64,000 nt of DNA from Leptodontidium sp. MPI-SDFR-AT-0119 (GCA_020726505.1 JAHLEZ010000033.1:310001-374000), one strand, 5' to 3'. Positions 11,062-22,273 are shown, numbered from the stretch's first letter. Translations and numbers: made by a program. The notes: a model not told the origin generated them from the sequence alone.

Positions 11062-12494
11062 GTGGGGGGTGTGGTCCATACTGCATATACTATTCGGAAC
11101 ACTGGCTGCGGACTTGGATACGAGTCTTACAATGCCATCCACCGTTGGTTAGGGAGACTGGTCGTGATCGAAGGAGTGATTCATGTGATTGCTGCTGTTG
11201 TATCACAGAAGCCTAACCTACACTTATCAACGCAAGTACCGGCATTGGTAGTGAGTATCCCCGTCGCCGAAGCGAGAAGTACTGACGAAATAAACTAGGC
11301 GGCTTCGGCGATGGCCGCCATTCTGATCACCTCCTTTTCAATCGTGCGGCGTCACTTCTATGAGATCTTCTTAAGTATCCATCGGGTTCTAGCAGTGATG
11401 GTTGTGACTGCCACCTGGATCCATGTTCCGGGAAAGCTAGTCAGCATACCAACGATATATCTCCTTGTTGCATGCTGTCTCTGGGCATCCTTGCACCTTC
11501 TCCGGACGTGTCAAATCCTCTACCGGAACGTCCGCAACTGGGGACCCTCATGCACAGTCTCCATTGAATCGCTACCGGATGCTTATCAGGTCCGTGCCAA
11601 GATTTCGAGACCCTGGAAGTACCGAGCGGGTCAATACGTATACCTTTGCGTCCCAAGAGCGAGCTACAGCTCTTTCTTCCAGTCGCACCCGTACATGGTC
11701 GCGTGGTGGTACCCGTATGATAAAGACCAGGATATTGTTGTCTTCATCATTCAGCGACAGAAAGGATTCTCGCAAAGTCTTCCTTCTAGCAGCAACTCAT
11801 CCCAATCCACCGAATTGAGAGCCATGATTGAAGGGCCTTACGGCAAGGAGATCCATCTCGATGAGTACGGAACGGTCTGCTGTTTGCCACTGGTATTGGC
11901 ATAGCTGGCCAGCTGCCTTACGTGAGGCAGCTCCTTGAGAACTTTCACAATTATGATGCAAAGGCAAGGAGAATCGTTCTGTTTTGGCAGGTGGATTCTG
12001 AAGGTAGGCCGTGGTTAACACCAGAAGAAAGTTTGCTGACAGCCACCCCAAAGAACACTTGCAATGGGTCGAACAATGGATGACCGATCTTTTAGAGCAA
12101 GACTCTGAATATGTAAGTTTGTTCAAGGCGACCGTCAGAGCATCCCCTGAACCATTCTGTCTAGGTGCTTGACATACGTCTCTTCGTCACCGGAAATTAC
12201 ATCACCAACGGCGCGGAACACGGTAAGGTTGGTCGAGTTGGTAGACATGACCGTATAATAGTGAATTACCGAGGTCTCGACGTCGAGAATCTGATTAGAT
12301 CTGAAATTGAAGGGAGAAAGGGTCGAAGTGTGATCTCGCGTAAGTCTGTCTCCGTGGAGATGCCGAACCACAGACTGACGACTTCACATAAAGTTTGCGT
12401 GAACAGTTATGTAGGAGAACAAGTCCGAGAAGCCGTAAGGCAGATGTTGGATAAGGATATTTACTTGAAGGAGTTGCCATTCCACCCATTGTAA
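11062..12494 (+). pseudogene. Ferric reductase (FRE family), 5'-truncated and frameshifted
   Basis: The homology begins mid-protein at YESYNAIHRWLGRLVVIEGVIHV, a haem-binding transmembrane segment. The signal peptide and first membrane segments are missing upstream. An intron (GTGAGTATCC...ACTAG) leads to the second haem pair (FLSIHRVLA...TWIHV). The FAD-binding region follows (WKYRAGQYVYLCVPRAS, HPYMVAWW). The NADPH-binding motif FATGIGIAGQLPYVRQL is one frame off, because a base is missing near 11,883. Later exons give QWVEQWMTDLLEQDSEY, LDIRLFVTGNYI and the usual C-terminus YLKELPFHPL, each bounded by GT-AG introns. Intact members reduce extracellular Fe(III) at the plasma membrane with NADPH. 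FRE genes are frequent Starship cargo, and a DUF3435 remnant lies 4 kb away. Confidence 0.82.
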
Positions 12495-13216
12495 TGCCAA
12501 CAAGCAGGGTTGGGATGATTGGAAGTCAGGAATTAAATAACGATACATACATTTTCCTACATTCCTCTTAGATAGTAAAATCGAGAATGTTTCAGTATCT
12601 TTGCTTGAACTTCACGCGCTCCCGAACTTTACTGGTTGTTTGCTCATTTGTATATTTTGTCCCTGCACATCCATAGATATACGTTGGATGAAATGTGATA
12701 ATAGGAAGCTTGGCGTTGGTGTTCCAATTCGGCGACACCTGGCTGGACATTTCTCGGCGTAGTTGCTGATTAAGCTATGGGAACAGAGCATGACATAATC
12801 AAATTGGTGAACAGGAGAGAAGATTCAGGCTGATGCAAGAAGAGGCGGTTTTATGCCAACTGTAAACGTGTGAGAATGTGTCTCACGTGGTCGAATGTGA
12901 GCTGTACGAAACGACTGTATCACTGCCATTTTTTGACTTGATGTAAGTTAGGCAACACTTAATGTGAGTCAAGACTGGCTGGTGGGTGGCACGGAAGTGC
13001 AACAGTGTTTATAAGAGAGTTGTCAGCCAAATTGATTAGAATCAAGTTCAATGTCAACACCATGAACTACACAAATCACGAACCTCCACTTCCCCCTGCT
13101 CAAAACGGTGCTTTGATCCTACTACCGAACATGCTGAACGAACGGGTATCAATACTGACACCAAATCGCTTGTGCAAGAGACCATTAAGCAATAGATAAG
13201 CCCTTGAACGCCACCA
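12495..13216. other. Intergenic, no gene seen
   Basis: No supported coding, RNA or repeat feature was found. A 64-codon open frame at 13,005 has no recognisable content. Confidence 0.6.
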
Positions 13217-14832
13217 TCAAAAAAGCTTCAACGTCGTCCTAACACAAAACTTCTCAAACCACCCCGCATTAAGATGCACATCCATATCAGCACTAACCAC
13301 ACTCCCAATTCTGTCAAACTCTCCCTCACCCTCACCTTCCCCCTCTGCTTCGCCTCTCTCCCTCTCCCTCAGAATCAGCGCCCTCAGCCTATTGAACTTT
13401 CTCCCATTCGCCGTCGACAAAATCAGATATCTTATCTCCATCCCCTTTAATGCATTCGTGTCGCGATCAGCATCCAAATACGGATATCCCAGCTCGACAT
13501 CTGATTTACTGCACAGCAGCTTCTCATCCCTCACAATTCCATGACCGATGAAGCCGCTGAGCTTTAGCCAGCCGCCGGATATGCGACCGAACGGATTGGA
13601 ACGTGCGAGCTGGATATAGTAGTCCTCGATATGAACGTAATGCTTTATCTCTGTACTGGATCGTCCTGGCCAGTGGACATTCCCATCAACCGAAGTCCAT
13701 GCCCATGTCGGCGCGCGATATTCCGCGGGGTATACCGCTTCATATTCTGTTGCCCAGCACAGGCCGTACGCAATATCCTCCAGCCACAGCCCAGCAACGT
13801 AGGTATATCCGAGTCTATTCTGGAACGCTTTCGCGATACCGGAAATCGCGGGTAGTTTGTCGTCTTTGTGGCTCAGTGCCCGGTGACAGTACTCGGGAAC
13901 CACGTTTTCGTACCAATTGTCTAACAATTCCGACCTTACTACTTCCATTTCTGGATGAAGAACGTATTTTGCAATCCGCCCGAAGATAGGTGGGATTTTA
14001 TGCAGGACTTCCATATCTTTGAGCTCCATGCCGGATTCGAGTGGTATGCCATGAGATTCCCGACATTCCCATAGAATTTGCGCTCCAACGAAATGAAGGA
14101 TCCTAGGAGCTAGAAATCGTTCCTGGTAGGTCCAACCGCGTTTGGAAAGGGCTGTTTTGCGCAAGTGATTGATATCGTCTCGGAGGAAACATCCACAAAT
14201 CCCACGTACTCAGACGTAAAGATTACTTTGTTCTCCTGTTGAAAGAGTGTTGGAAAGCTTGACCATATTGTTGAAGCATATATTCTCCGTCTCAGGCTCG
14301 GACGTCAAGAACCATCGAGACAGTGTTGGCTGAGCTCTGCGGCGACACTGACGAGGCTATTACTGTAAATACTTGCCATTTTGCTGGACTCAAGTTCCCA
14401 ATCTTCTCGGCTGTCTTGAATGATACACAGAGCATCGACCCAGAGATATCGAATGCCAAGCGCACGCGTAACTGTGAATGCGTCGCGTAGAGTTTGAGGC
14501 AGGCCCGTAGATTCCATCCGTTCCTCTCGCCGATGAATGTTGCTCATAGTCGTCGTGCTTCCCTCTGGCATCATGTCTCCCCAGCAATAGCTGAGTGTCG
14601 CATACAGCAAGTTTAACTTTTCAACTCTGATAAGCTTGGCTTCCTCAAAGTCCTTGGGGAATGCTTCTAGGTCGATTAACCGTGCTGGTGCTCGTCGCAT
14701 CCACGTTGTTTCTTCGTTACTGGAGACTTCAGGTGTGCAGCTGTGTTCCGAGAGGCATTCTTGAAGCCATGCCTTTGCAGTCTCATATGCCGTTGAAGAT
14801 GATGGCGAATCAGGCTTCCTACGAACATGCAA
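13217..14832 (-). pseudogene. HET-domain (heterokaryon incompatibility-type) protein, probably disrupted
   Basis: The HET domain is clear: LIDLEAF, LLYATLSYCWGD, LPQTLRDAFTVTRALGIRYLWVDALCIIQDS, then RGWTYQERFLAPRILHF and EYRAPTWAWTSVDG. The frame breaks at 14,305: after CLDG it reads Ser-stop, but the expected continuation FLTSEPETE is in the next frame, implying one lost base. About 120 bases further a TGA interrupts the same frame before RDDINHLRKTALSKRGW. I could not find convincing splice sites that avoid both. HET proteins trigger cell death on fusion of incompatible strains and are common in fungal giant mobile elements. The C-terminus to 13,217 (FVRTT-like end, CVRTTLKLF) is intact. 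Confidence 0.7.
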
Positions 14833-15675
14833 GTTAGCACTTCCCTAATTCGATGGATGATGATACGTACCCTCATCGGTGAACATAGGGTCATTGACAG
14901 CATCGGACTTATCACCTCCTTCCCAGGTAATTCCAAGACTTTGGAACAGAGTTGACGTTTTCGGCTTCAAAAACAGCCTGAAGCTTCGCAGAGGTTCAGA
15001 GGTTCAGGAGAAGGTGTTCGGAAAGGATTTGATCGAGTGGAAGCCATTTGGTAAGTGTTTGAAGTCAGAATTGTATTATTTGTTTACTCGATTTGTTTTA
15101 GTGGGCTGAACCGTGCGCACAGAGACGTGTCGACCCCTGTTGTTACGAAGACTCTGCAACGGATAGCTCCCGTGTGAGGCGCGTAAGACGCTTCCGTGGT
15201 ATTAGGCGCGTGATCACGTGGGCTCACACCACGCAAACCCATTCGGGCTATACTTGCACGAATGAGAGCGTGGGCCGCTAGCAACCAATTTGGACGTTTA
15301 CAGCTGCCAGTCAGCATGAAGCTTGGCGAAGAGATCTCTGGTGCGAATCCCCGCATTTTCGGGTCCCTACCCTCGCAGGCTGGTTGGTTGTCCCTTCCTC
15401 TCGTTCCTCGTTTCAGGGCACTTCGTTTCAGGGCATGCCTACGAGGACGAAAGGCGCAAAAAGCAGACCATGCTTTATGTGCATGAGCCAATCATCTCCA
15501 ATGCCTCGGCTGCCGAAATTCGATCTGACGGTCTGAATCTCGTTAGTCCTCGAATGACCGGAAGCAGAGGCTGCAGAGTCGGCTCGTGAATCCTGTCGTG
15601 GAACTTTTGCTCTAATTTTGACTCCGTGAGCTTGCCATTTGCTTAGGTTTCAAGATATTAGTACAGTCGATAAAC
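14833..15675. other. Intergenic, no gene seen
   Basis: Several short open frames occur on both strands. None has a recognised motif. A sequence resembling a tRNA T-arm at about 15,350 is dealt with under rejected observations. Confidence 0.5.
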
Positions 15676-16845
15676 CTAGATTGAGGGAAATAGACTCGCG
15701 AAGGAACCAAGGGCAAACTTACTGGCTAAATTCTCCCACATTCCGCCAGCTGTCTTTCGCATGAGCTCCCATTGCGGCTGCCACTCTGCAGGCAATTCCT
15801 CTACGAAATTAATCATTTGTAGAACGAGCGTATCTACATCCCCCCAATGCTGGAATGGTCGTGATCCAAACAAGGACGAGTAAATCTGTTGGCGTAGATG
15901 TCAATGGCTGACTAAACCATGTACATTTGAAAGAAGTATCGTACCGTGATGCCTGCACGCCAGAGATCAAGTCTGTAATCAAAGCGGTCTGTGAAAATTG
16001 TCTCTGGAGCGCTTAGGTCTGCTGGCTGAGCGAGGATACCAGGCTTAGATCCTTGAACGAATGCTTCTCCAAAGTCAATGAGCCGAATGTCTTCGTCATC
16101 TTCGTCGATCCAGTTATCCCAGTCAGCTTTCCTCACCAGTTGTTTCGGCACGCCCGGCCCCAGGGGCTGGCCGTCAATACGAACCAAGTTTTCGGACTCT
16201 GGTAGTCCAATGACTTCAAATATGTCGTGCTGAGGCAGGTGTGCTAGCCTTGGGCAAGTGAAAGCCAGGTTTGAGCCGCTAATATCTGCATAGTCAGTCT
16301 CAATTTTTGCATGCAGGGAAGTTCACCAAACCTCCATGAGCATATCCGACTGCGTGAATGGACGAAATAGCTTGCAGCAGCTGAGTGGTGATTTTCAAAA
16401 TAGTTTCCGGGTCGAGTTGGTCCCCACCCTCGCGATAGTCGTTGGCAATATTGTCAACAGAAGGACCAAGTAGTTCGAAAGTAAGACATTGATGGCACCC
16501 GTTAGGGCCTTGATGCACAAAGTCATCGAGCTGCCTAACGATATGATGTGAGGCCGCCGTCTCTTGCAAGACCTGAAATGCTCCAAGCTCACGAGAATGC
16601 TCCGTGCTATCGGCACTCTTGACTTTAATCGACACCCACAAATCGAGTCTATCGTCTGATTCGTAAGCAAGTGCCAAACATACTACATCATTATCGCGAA
16701 TAGGGTAGCATACACTCCATCCCACGCAAGCCAGACGGTCGAGCAGCCTCCCCAGCCGAGTTTGTGGCATATTCACTGGAGCTCCAGCAAAGCGTTGGGC
16801 TTCCATGCCCTGCAGGGTTTCCGTATGGGTCGTTGTGTCTGGCAT
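15676..16845 (-). CDS. SRPK-like serine/threonine protein kinase, C-terminally short
   Basis: An internal Met (MPDTTTHTETLQG) at 16,845 could start the kinase, but the frame is also open upstream into the DUF3435 block. The N-lobe has a degenerate glycine loop (GWSVCYPIRDND) but keeps the lysine region (WVSIKVKSADS) and the family motif GPNGCHQCLTFELLGPSVDNI. A 46-nt intron (16,286-16,331) splits the catalytic loop and gives HGDISGSN when joined. Exon 2 carries IRLIDFGEAF and LSAPE. A second intron (15,886-15,944) joins IYSSLFGSRPFQHWGDVD. After NLAS the usual last ~80 residues of SRPK-like kinases are not found. SRPKs phosphorylate serine-arginine-rich splicing factors; fungal paralogues like this one have unknown substrates. 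Confidence 0.75.
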
Positions 16846-17456
16846 GGTCCTTTTGGATAATGAGCTTTGAAGGTCGACATTCAAATGTCTGTTGAGGTAA
16901 AACTGTTGCGTAACCTCTGGGCGTTTGTGCCCAAGAATGAGACCCATCACTCCTGGAGAAACAGTTTCTTTATACAGGTTAGCTCTGTGCTTGGGTGCCT
17001 GCGCGATGGTGGTCAACCTACTATCCAACGCATTTACGGCCCATCGTCTGATGCTGTAGGCCGAGGCAGGAGCTTCGTATCCAACTCGATAAACGACCGC
17101 CTTGAACATCATACTGCAAGCATTATAGGACCAAGGCTCTCCCTTGAGGCCGCGGAAAAGAGGCGTCTCTAGGACTTCGGCACGAAAAGGCACTTCGATC
17201 ACCTTGCGGTCTATCCGGGGTCTGAATATTTGCTCTGGTGTGAACTCAAACGCATCGTGCTCAAATGCTAGAGCAAGGAAGTGAATGATGGGGCTAGGTG
17301 AGGGAGTTCCTGGTCCTCCTACAGAGTCAATGTTACGCTAGTAACAAGTCAGCTTAACGGGTACGGAAAGATAGTCGAGGCACGCTTACAATTTACTTAG
17401 GTCTGGTCGGTCACCTTTCATGTACTGGAAGGTCATTGTGAGACTCATCCGAGGTG
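16846..17456 (-). pseudogene. DUF3435 tyrosine recombinase, C-terminal remnant (Starship captain-like)
   Basis: The frame reads PSPIIHFLALAFEHDAFEFTPEQIFRPR, then VPFRAEVLETPLFRG, SAYSIRRWAVNALD and VMGLILGHKRPEVTQQFYLNRH. These correspond to the block leading into the catalytic half of DUF3435 proteins, with the Arg (SIRRW), His (LGH) and presumed nucleophile Tyr (QFY). A probable intron (about 17,343-17,392) separates an upstream piece, MTFQYMKGDRPDLSKL. That piece stops exactly where an LTR copy begins at 17,457, so the N-terminal half is gone. Downstream the same frame runs without a stop into the SRPK-like kinase. DUF3435 proteins mobilise Starship elements; this remnant cannot be a complete enzyme. 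Confidence 0.72.
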
Positions 17457-17642
17457 TGTCACGGAACGAGTGCAAGTACGTGGACAATTGCGGCTTGGTT
17501 GAATTGATTGATTACAAGGAGAGAAGATATTCTTAAGGAAATCTGTCTTTTATGTTCGTTTACGAGTTAGCTCGTGCGGCTGATACAAAGTTGTGAATAG
17601 CTTCATAAAAGTATGAAAGTCACCTGATTCGAGCCCTTGACA
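17457..17642 (+). mobile_element. LTR copy, 186 bp, diverged
   Basis: It begins TGTCACGGAACGAGTGCAAG and ends with TGACA, and is alignable to the 167-bp LTRs at 6,102 and 21,107 (shared GGACAATTGCG, TTGATTACAAG, CTTAAGGAAA, TTCATAAA, CACCTGAT). No matching 5-bp duplication is seen (AGGTG on the left, TTGTA on the right). It may be an older insertion, or one whose flank was rearranged; the DUF3435 remnant ends at its left border. Confidence 0.75.
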
Positions 17643-17696
17643 TTGTACTAGTGACCATTTGCTGAACGCCGCCCTTATTTTGGACTGAGAAGTAGC

Positions 17697-19644
17697 TCAT
17701 AGGTTATGCACCTTAGAGTCCTTTGTCCACTTCCTGAAAGTCTTTCCTCTGTAGTAGAACAGGATACCTGTTGAGCAAAAGAATGTCGTAAGAGCCATAT
17801 TGGTAAGAATAGGCGTGAGGTATCCCGACTTCTGAATCCATGGAGTAATGAACTTTCCAAACCCATATCCCCAAACATTCTTGTTAACAGTGATTGCTAC
17901 GAAGATGCTACCCGAGACAGGTTTATAGGAGTCTATGGCATATGTGGAGGCAATGGCTGGCAACGCGGCGACTTGAATACCAATCGTGGTGTACCCAATA
18001 ATCACTATGATCTATAAATCGATGTTAGATAAGTAAATTAAGGAACATCTTTCTCGGATATACATACCGCCCAGTGCCATTGTCTTTCATAACCTACAGC
18101 AACGATAACGTTTCCAAGAATCATAAGCAGAATGTAAGGAACCATCGCCCACAAGCGCATCTCTGGCTCACGGATACCCTTATTGCGCCTTGTGAGGTGA
18201 GCTGCAATCTTGTCGCTCAAGGGCCCGGCCGTAAGAAGACCTATGAAAGAGCCGACCAATGTTGCAAAATTCATGTAGCCGATTTTGGTGCTGGTGAAGT
18301 TGTAGGGAGGAGCCGCGAAGACCTCCGCTTGCGTCAAGTTCGTCATGAGGTACACAGAGGCTGACCAAGATACCACGAAAGCAGAAAACTCGACAATCGG
18401 AAAGGTGAAAAGATACCAGGGCAAGACCAACTCTCTGAAAACGTTGCCCTCGTAAGACTGGAAGAGCTTCCATTGTATCTTGCTTGGGCTGCCGCGGCCC
18501 AAAAATGGGTCTTGAGCCGTTTGAACTGGCTCGAGTACCCCTGGTCCTGAGGGAGAAGTCTGAATATCCTCTGTGATTCCTGTTTGAGATTCACCTTCTT
18601 TCACATGCTCCGTACCATTGCTTTTAGGAGTCGATTTTCGTCGCTCCTCAATTTCCTGTCCACACTTGGTCTCTGGAAAGAAGAACAAGCTGCATAGTAG
18701 CGCAGCTCCTAAAAGTGCGGTGTTGAGCCACCAAAAGTTCCTCCAGCCAACTGCATGAGCCATCGGACCAGCGATTATGGGACCGATCTACCCGTTAATT
18801 AGCATTTTTATGTCTGAGACCGTGGATTATTGAAGTTTCTCATACCGTGAGTCCGCCAAAGTAGGTTGCAAAATACAGGGTGTTCAGCGCACCTCTATCG
18901 TCAAGAAAGAAGATATCTGCGATAATTGTGGGCTGAGCTGTCTCAGCGGGACCAGCACCAAGTCCATTAAGTCTAGACGAATGAGCGATTAGACGACCAC
19001 ATAGAGAAACAGATACTTACACGCATGCGCCCAAGAAGCTTCCATATGACTTAGCTCTAGCTCTCCAGATGCTGCTGGCAAAACAGATCAAGCAAGAGAA
19101 GATAAGAGTAGGTCTTCTCCCAAAAGATGTCATCATGGGAACCCTTTGCTTGTTAGTTTATCTTTCCTCTTTCTTGAAGTTCTAATCGGTCTTCTCCTGC
19201 TCCTTTAAGAGCTAACTCTGCTCGCCAATGATCTATCACTCACCAGAGGAAGTTGCTGAAGCCCAAAACTAGGATAGCGACGTTGGTGAGTTGGATCACG
19301 TCCGCGAGATCTTTGTTCCACTCCTGCATATAATCACCGAACATGGGAGCAAGGGATAGCGGGCCGAAAGCTTGGGCGAAAGTGACTACTGAAGCACACG
19401 CTAGAGTGGTAGCTTTCCAAGTCAAGCTCCAGTTCTACTGTATATTAGCTGAAGCTCTGGCTTTGGAGATAATGGAAACGGGAGGTCTTCTCACAAGTGG
19501 ATCATTGGCCGCGTCGCTGGGTTGTGGAACCAAAACTCCATGTGATGCCGAATTCCCTTTAATGAAGTGGTGAGAGCCAATATCTGTCATGACTTCTGTT
19601 CCGGGGTAGATCTCGGTATGAAGCTCATGCTGCAGCTCGTGCAA
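17697..19644 (-). CDS. MFS transporter, DHA1 (drug:H+ antiporter-1) type
   Basis: Exon 1 starts MHELQHELHTEIYPGTEV and ends NDPL. A 60-nt intron (19,436-19,495) joins NWSLTWKATTLACASVVTF, giving the usual DPLNWS motif. Further exons give NVAILVLGFSNFLW, VPMMTSFGRRPTL, YGSFLGACVLNGLGAGPAE, GWRNFWWLNTALLG and, after a charged central loop, the C-terminal six helices ending FRKWTKDSKVHNL. The last junction is QWHWA/IIVIIGYT. All junctions I checked are GT-AG and no stop interrupts the frame, so the gene appears intact. Such proteins export small molecules across the plasma membrane; the substrate cannot be read from sequence. It sits between two LTR copies in the same orientation. Confidence 0.87.
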
Positions 19645-20002
19645 CTCCTATACAAAAAATGAGCACAAACTTTCTTCCAATTCCTCAAACCAGTTGCAGC
19701 TTGACATACCTCTTCCTTCATCGCTAACTGTTGGTTGTACTTTTCGTACAGATATTCAAAATTGGGTTGAATTCGAAATTTGATTTGAGTGGCGTGAGAC
19801 AGCGAGGAGGTCTGCTTTATCAACACAAGAGGAGAAGCTGAGTCGAAGAATCTGGGGATGAGAACAACCCGCACTTATCCTCCAACCGAGGTCGAAATGG
19901 ATAAAACTTTATGAGATAAACTATTTTCCTGGGGAAACAACGTAGAGTGTGGGGGCATGGGTCTGGGTTCGACTGTGTAATAGAGTTCGATACTCTCTTA
20001 GG
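19645..20002. other. Intergenic; upstream of the MFS gene
   Basis: This presumably holds the MFS promoter. The minus-strand open frame at 19,587-19,874 overlaps the MFS start in another frame and is not supported. Confidence 0.5.
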
Positions 20003-20404
20003 CTAAACTTCATACGGCTGAACCCTATTGCTACTACGACTAAGTTCCACAGGGTGGGACGTTATACTATTGTGGATAAGAGGAGAGACGAGGTTGGCAA
20101 TCGCTTGGGTAGAGAGGAGACGTGTAGTTGAGTTCTTTGAAATTGCCTCAATTACCTTCTCTTCTACCTCTAGTGTAACCTTCTTTGGTCTGCCGGCTCG
20201 TGGTGCGTCCTCTACGTACGCAAGAAGAATCGTAGGGTTCGTTTCGGGAGTATATCCTCGTTCCTTAGCTCTCTTCTCGATTTGTCTAATCGTAGACTTG
20301 TTTAGCCCAGTTTTGTCGACGATTTCGGTGATTGGACGCTTTAATTGGAGCATTGTGAGCGCTTGCGCACGTGTAGCAGGATCGTACGGCTTGTTAGGGC
20401 CCAT
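20003..20404 (-). pseudogene. Tc1/mariner-type transposase, N-terminal fragment
   Basis: The frame starts MGPNKPYDPATRAQALTML and shows a paired helix-turn-helix DNA-binding region (KRPITEIVDKTGLNKSTIRQIEKRAKERGY, split helices, then GRPKKVTLEVEEKVIEAI). About 130 residues are present, against roughly 350 or more in complete transposases. The catalytic DDE/D domain is missing, so the element is a 3'-truncated remnant. Upstream, near 20,510-20,550, is a C-rich stretch and CAGTGGCGTACGCC that could be its terminus, but no matching second terminus is seen. Confidence 0.75.
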
Positions 20405-21101
20405 AGTGAGTCTATTAGAGAGGCTAAAGTAAGTAAAAAGAAAGAGAGTGTAGTACTTGTAGAAGAGAGGATAATTGGGTAAAAAAGGGGTTTGAGATCG
20501 CCCAATTAGGAAGGACAGGGGCCCCTACCACCCCCCTACAGTGGCGTACGCCAGTTGCAAGACTTATGGCCGGGTCCTCCGTACAAACTGCCTGCCATGA
20601 TGCTTCGCGGTCCAGCTGCGCTACGCTCTATGATTGGATCAAATGCTGTGGAAGGCGCTGTGCGTAGCGATTGGCCATCGATCGCGCGAGACTGGACCAG
20701 CCAGAATTTATGCGCGGTGGAACGACGAAGTCCAAAAGTGAGTGTCCCCAGGTGGGCGTGCAATCTGGAAAAATGGGGACAGACAGCATCATCGCGATCT
20801 TGAAACCATAAGTCCGAATCCCGAATCAACGAATGAACCTTACAATGTGGCGTGTGGATCAAGAATCAGGGAGATAAGCACTCATCAGGACCTAAACTCC
20901 GTTCGTGCAACTGTCATGGCTGATCACCTCACACGCTTCTGGCCCTGGAGCATCGCTGGGAGTTTCTGCCGTTGGGAGTCGTAGCGCTTGATCTGTCAAA
21001 ACGCGTAGCTCGCTTTCCTTCAGATTGAGGGCGGACGGTTCGTTGGTCAGCCCTGCTGGAAGTGTGGGTGGAAATCCAAGCCTGGGCGTGAAATTCGTCG
21101 G
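20405..21101. other. Intergenic, no gene seen
   Basis: This includes the possible Tc1 terminus. Open frames at 20,536-20,862 and 20,892-21,137 show no recognised motif. Confidence 0.5.
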
Positions 21102-21106
21102 GGATG

Positions 21107-21273
21107 TGTGAGGGATCAAGTGCAAGTTCAAGGACAATTGCGACTTGGGTAAGTAGATTGATTACAAGTGAGGAAAGAGATCTTAAGGAAACTCTGGCTT
21201 TAAGGAACTAATTATACACATTCATAAAGTGATGCAATTCACAAAATGGGTCACCTGATCGGAACTCCTGACA
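21107..21273 (+). mobile_element. Solo LTR, 167 bp
   Basis: It starts TGTGAGGGATCAAGTGC and ends GGAACTCCTGACA. Direct copies of GGATG flank it at 21,102-21,106 and 21,274-21,278. It has the same length as the LTR in the kinase gene and the same internal blocks. No internal domain or second LTR is adjacent, so it is a solo LTR left by recombination. Confidence 0.88.
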
Positions 21274-21284
21274 GGATGGATTTA

Positions 21285-22161
21285 CCTCAGGCACTCAGGC
21301 CATGGATCGAGGACTATTCCTAATACGGTTACTGCTGGTGTACTAAAGCAAGTCACATGTGGACCTCGACCAAATGGCCTGAGTGCCCTGTCCTGATTTT
21401 TGGGCCTGTGCGGAAATATTTTGACGAAATAGAAGATCATCCTAAAAACCATTTTTCTCTACAACCGCACACCGTACTGTTAATTAGACAGAATCGTTCG
21501 ATTCCTTTACCATTGTTCTACAATTGATTGGATTTTGGACCATGTCGGCCCAAAACCAGCGTCGTCAGATTCCGCAGTTGAACCAGTCCGCCACTTGAGC
21601 TCCGCCAAGCCCACTGCGTTTGTGGCCTCAAGTCGCTGTTTTCCAGAGCTGGACTGGGTCTGCATCGACAAACCAAGCGCGTCCAATGCCTAACAACGCG
21701 TTAAATGCGTTAGTTTCGACAATGAAAGGACTTCTACGGTAGCTAATAGTATAGGAGCCCTCGTAATAAATGTTGTTCTCGATTTCTCTGCTGTCACATA
21801 CGTCAATTGAGGTCGGTAGGCTGGTTTTGACCGCGACGAGATTCTACTTATCAGCATTTTTCTGACGATCCGCACTTAGGACAATAAAACAAACCGTGCT
21901 ATTCGATAGAGCATGCTCTGATGCATAGTTGATTAGATTTGCAGATGGCCATATCTAATATCGATGGTGTTTAAGATAAAAATTCAAATATGCCAGATTT
22001 TCAAAATCGCGAAAAATACATACAAAATAACCGCAGAGCAGTGTGCGCGATGGACAGGGATCTCAGGCCATATACAAGAGAAGGTAACATGATCTCGGAG
22101 CGGAAGTACATTTATCCTAAAGCGCTAGACTTCTCTTGGATTATGGCCTGAGTGCCTGAGG
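21285..22161. mobile_element. Non-autonomous TIR element, 877 bp, with TA target site
   Basis: The ends are a perfect 19-bp terminal inverted repeat, CCTCAGGCACTCAGGCCAT, flanked by TA on each side (21,283-21,284 and 22,162-22,163). Inside each end is a further inverted copy: ATGGCCTGAGTGCC at 21,381-21,394 on the left, and CTCAGGCCAT near 22,066 paired with the right terminus, extended by AAGAGAAG/CTTCTCTT. The termini can thus fold on themselves. The interior is AT-rich and has no transposase. A TA target suggests mobilisation by a Tc1/mariner-type enzyme supplied elsewhere. Confidence 0.9.
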
Positions 22162-22273
22162 TAAGGATGGATCATGTTTTAGTCTTCCGCCCCTGGGGCT
22201 TTCTGTTATTATCACGTGATTACCCTCCTTCACAATAACACGCTGTACAGGTCAAAAGAAACGGGATTTCTTC

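Noticed and set aside
15280..15370. tRNA gene suggested by GGTGCGAATCCCC
   Set aside because: No matching acceptor, D-arm or anticodon stem could be folded around it.
19965..20010. tRNA T-arm like GAGTTCGATACTC
   Set aside because: Stem and loop lengths are wrong and no cloverleaf fits; it lies at the decayed edge of the Tc1 fragment.
20510..20555. Terminal inverted repeat of the Tc1 fragment
   Set aside because: CAGTGGCGTACGCC is suggestive but no partner terminus was found, so it is not listed as a TIR.
17457..21273. One full-length LTR retrotransposon
   Set aside because: The two LTR copies differ in length and sequence and enclose an MFS gene and a Tc1 fragment, not gag-pol. They are independent insertions.
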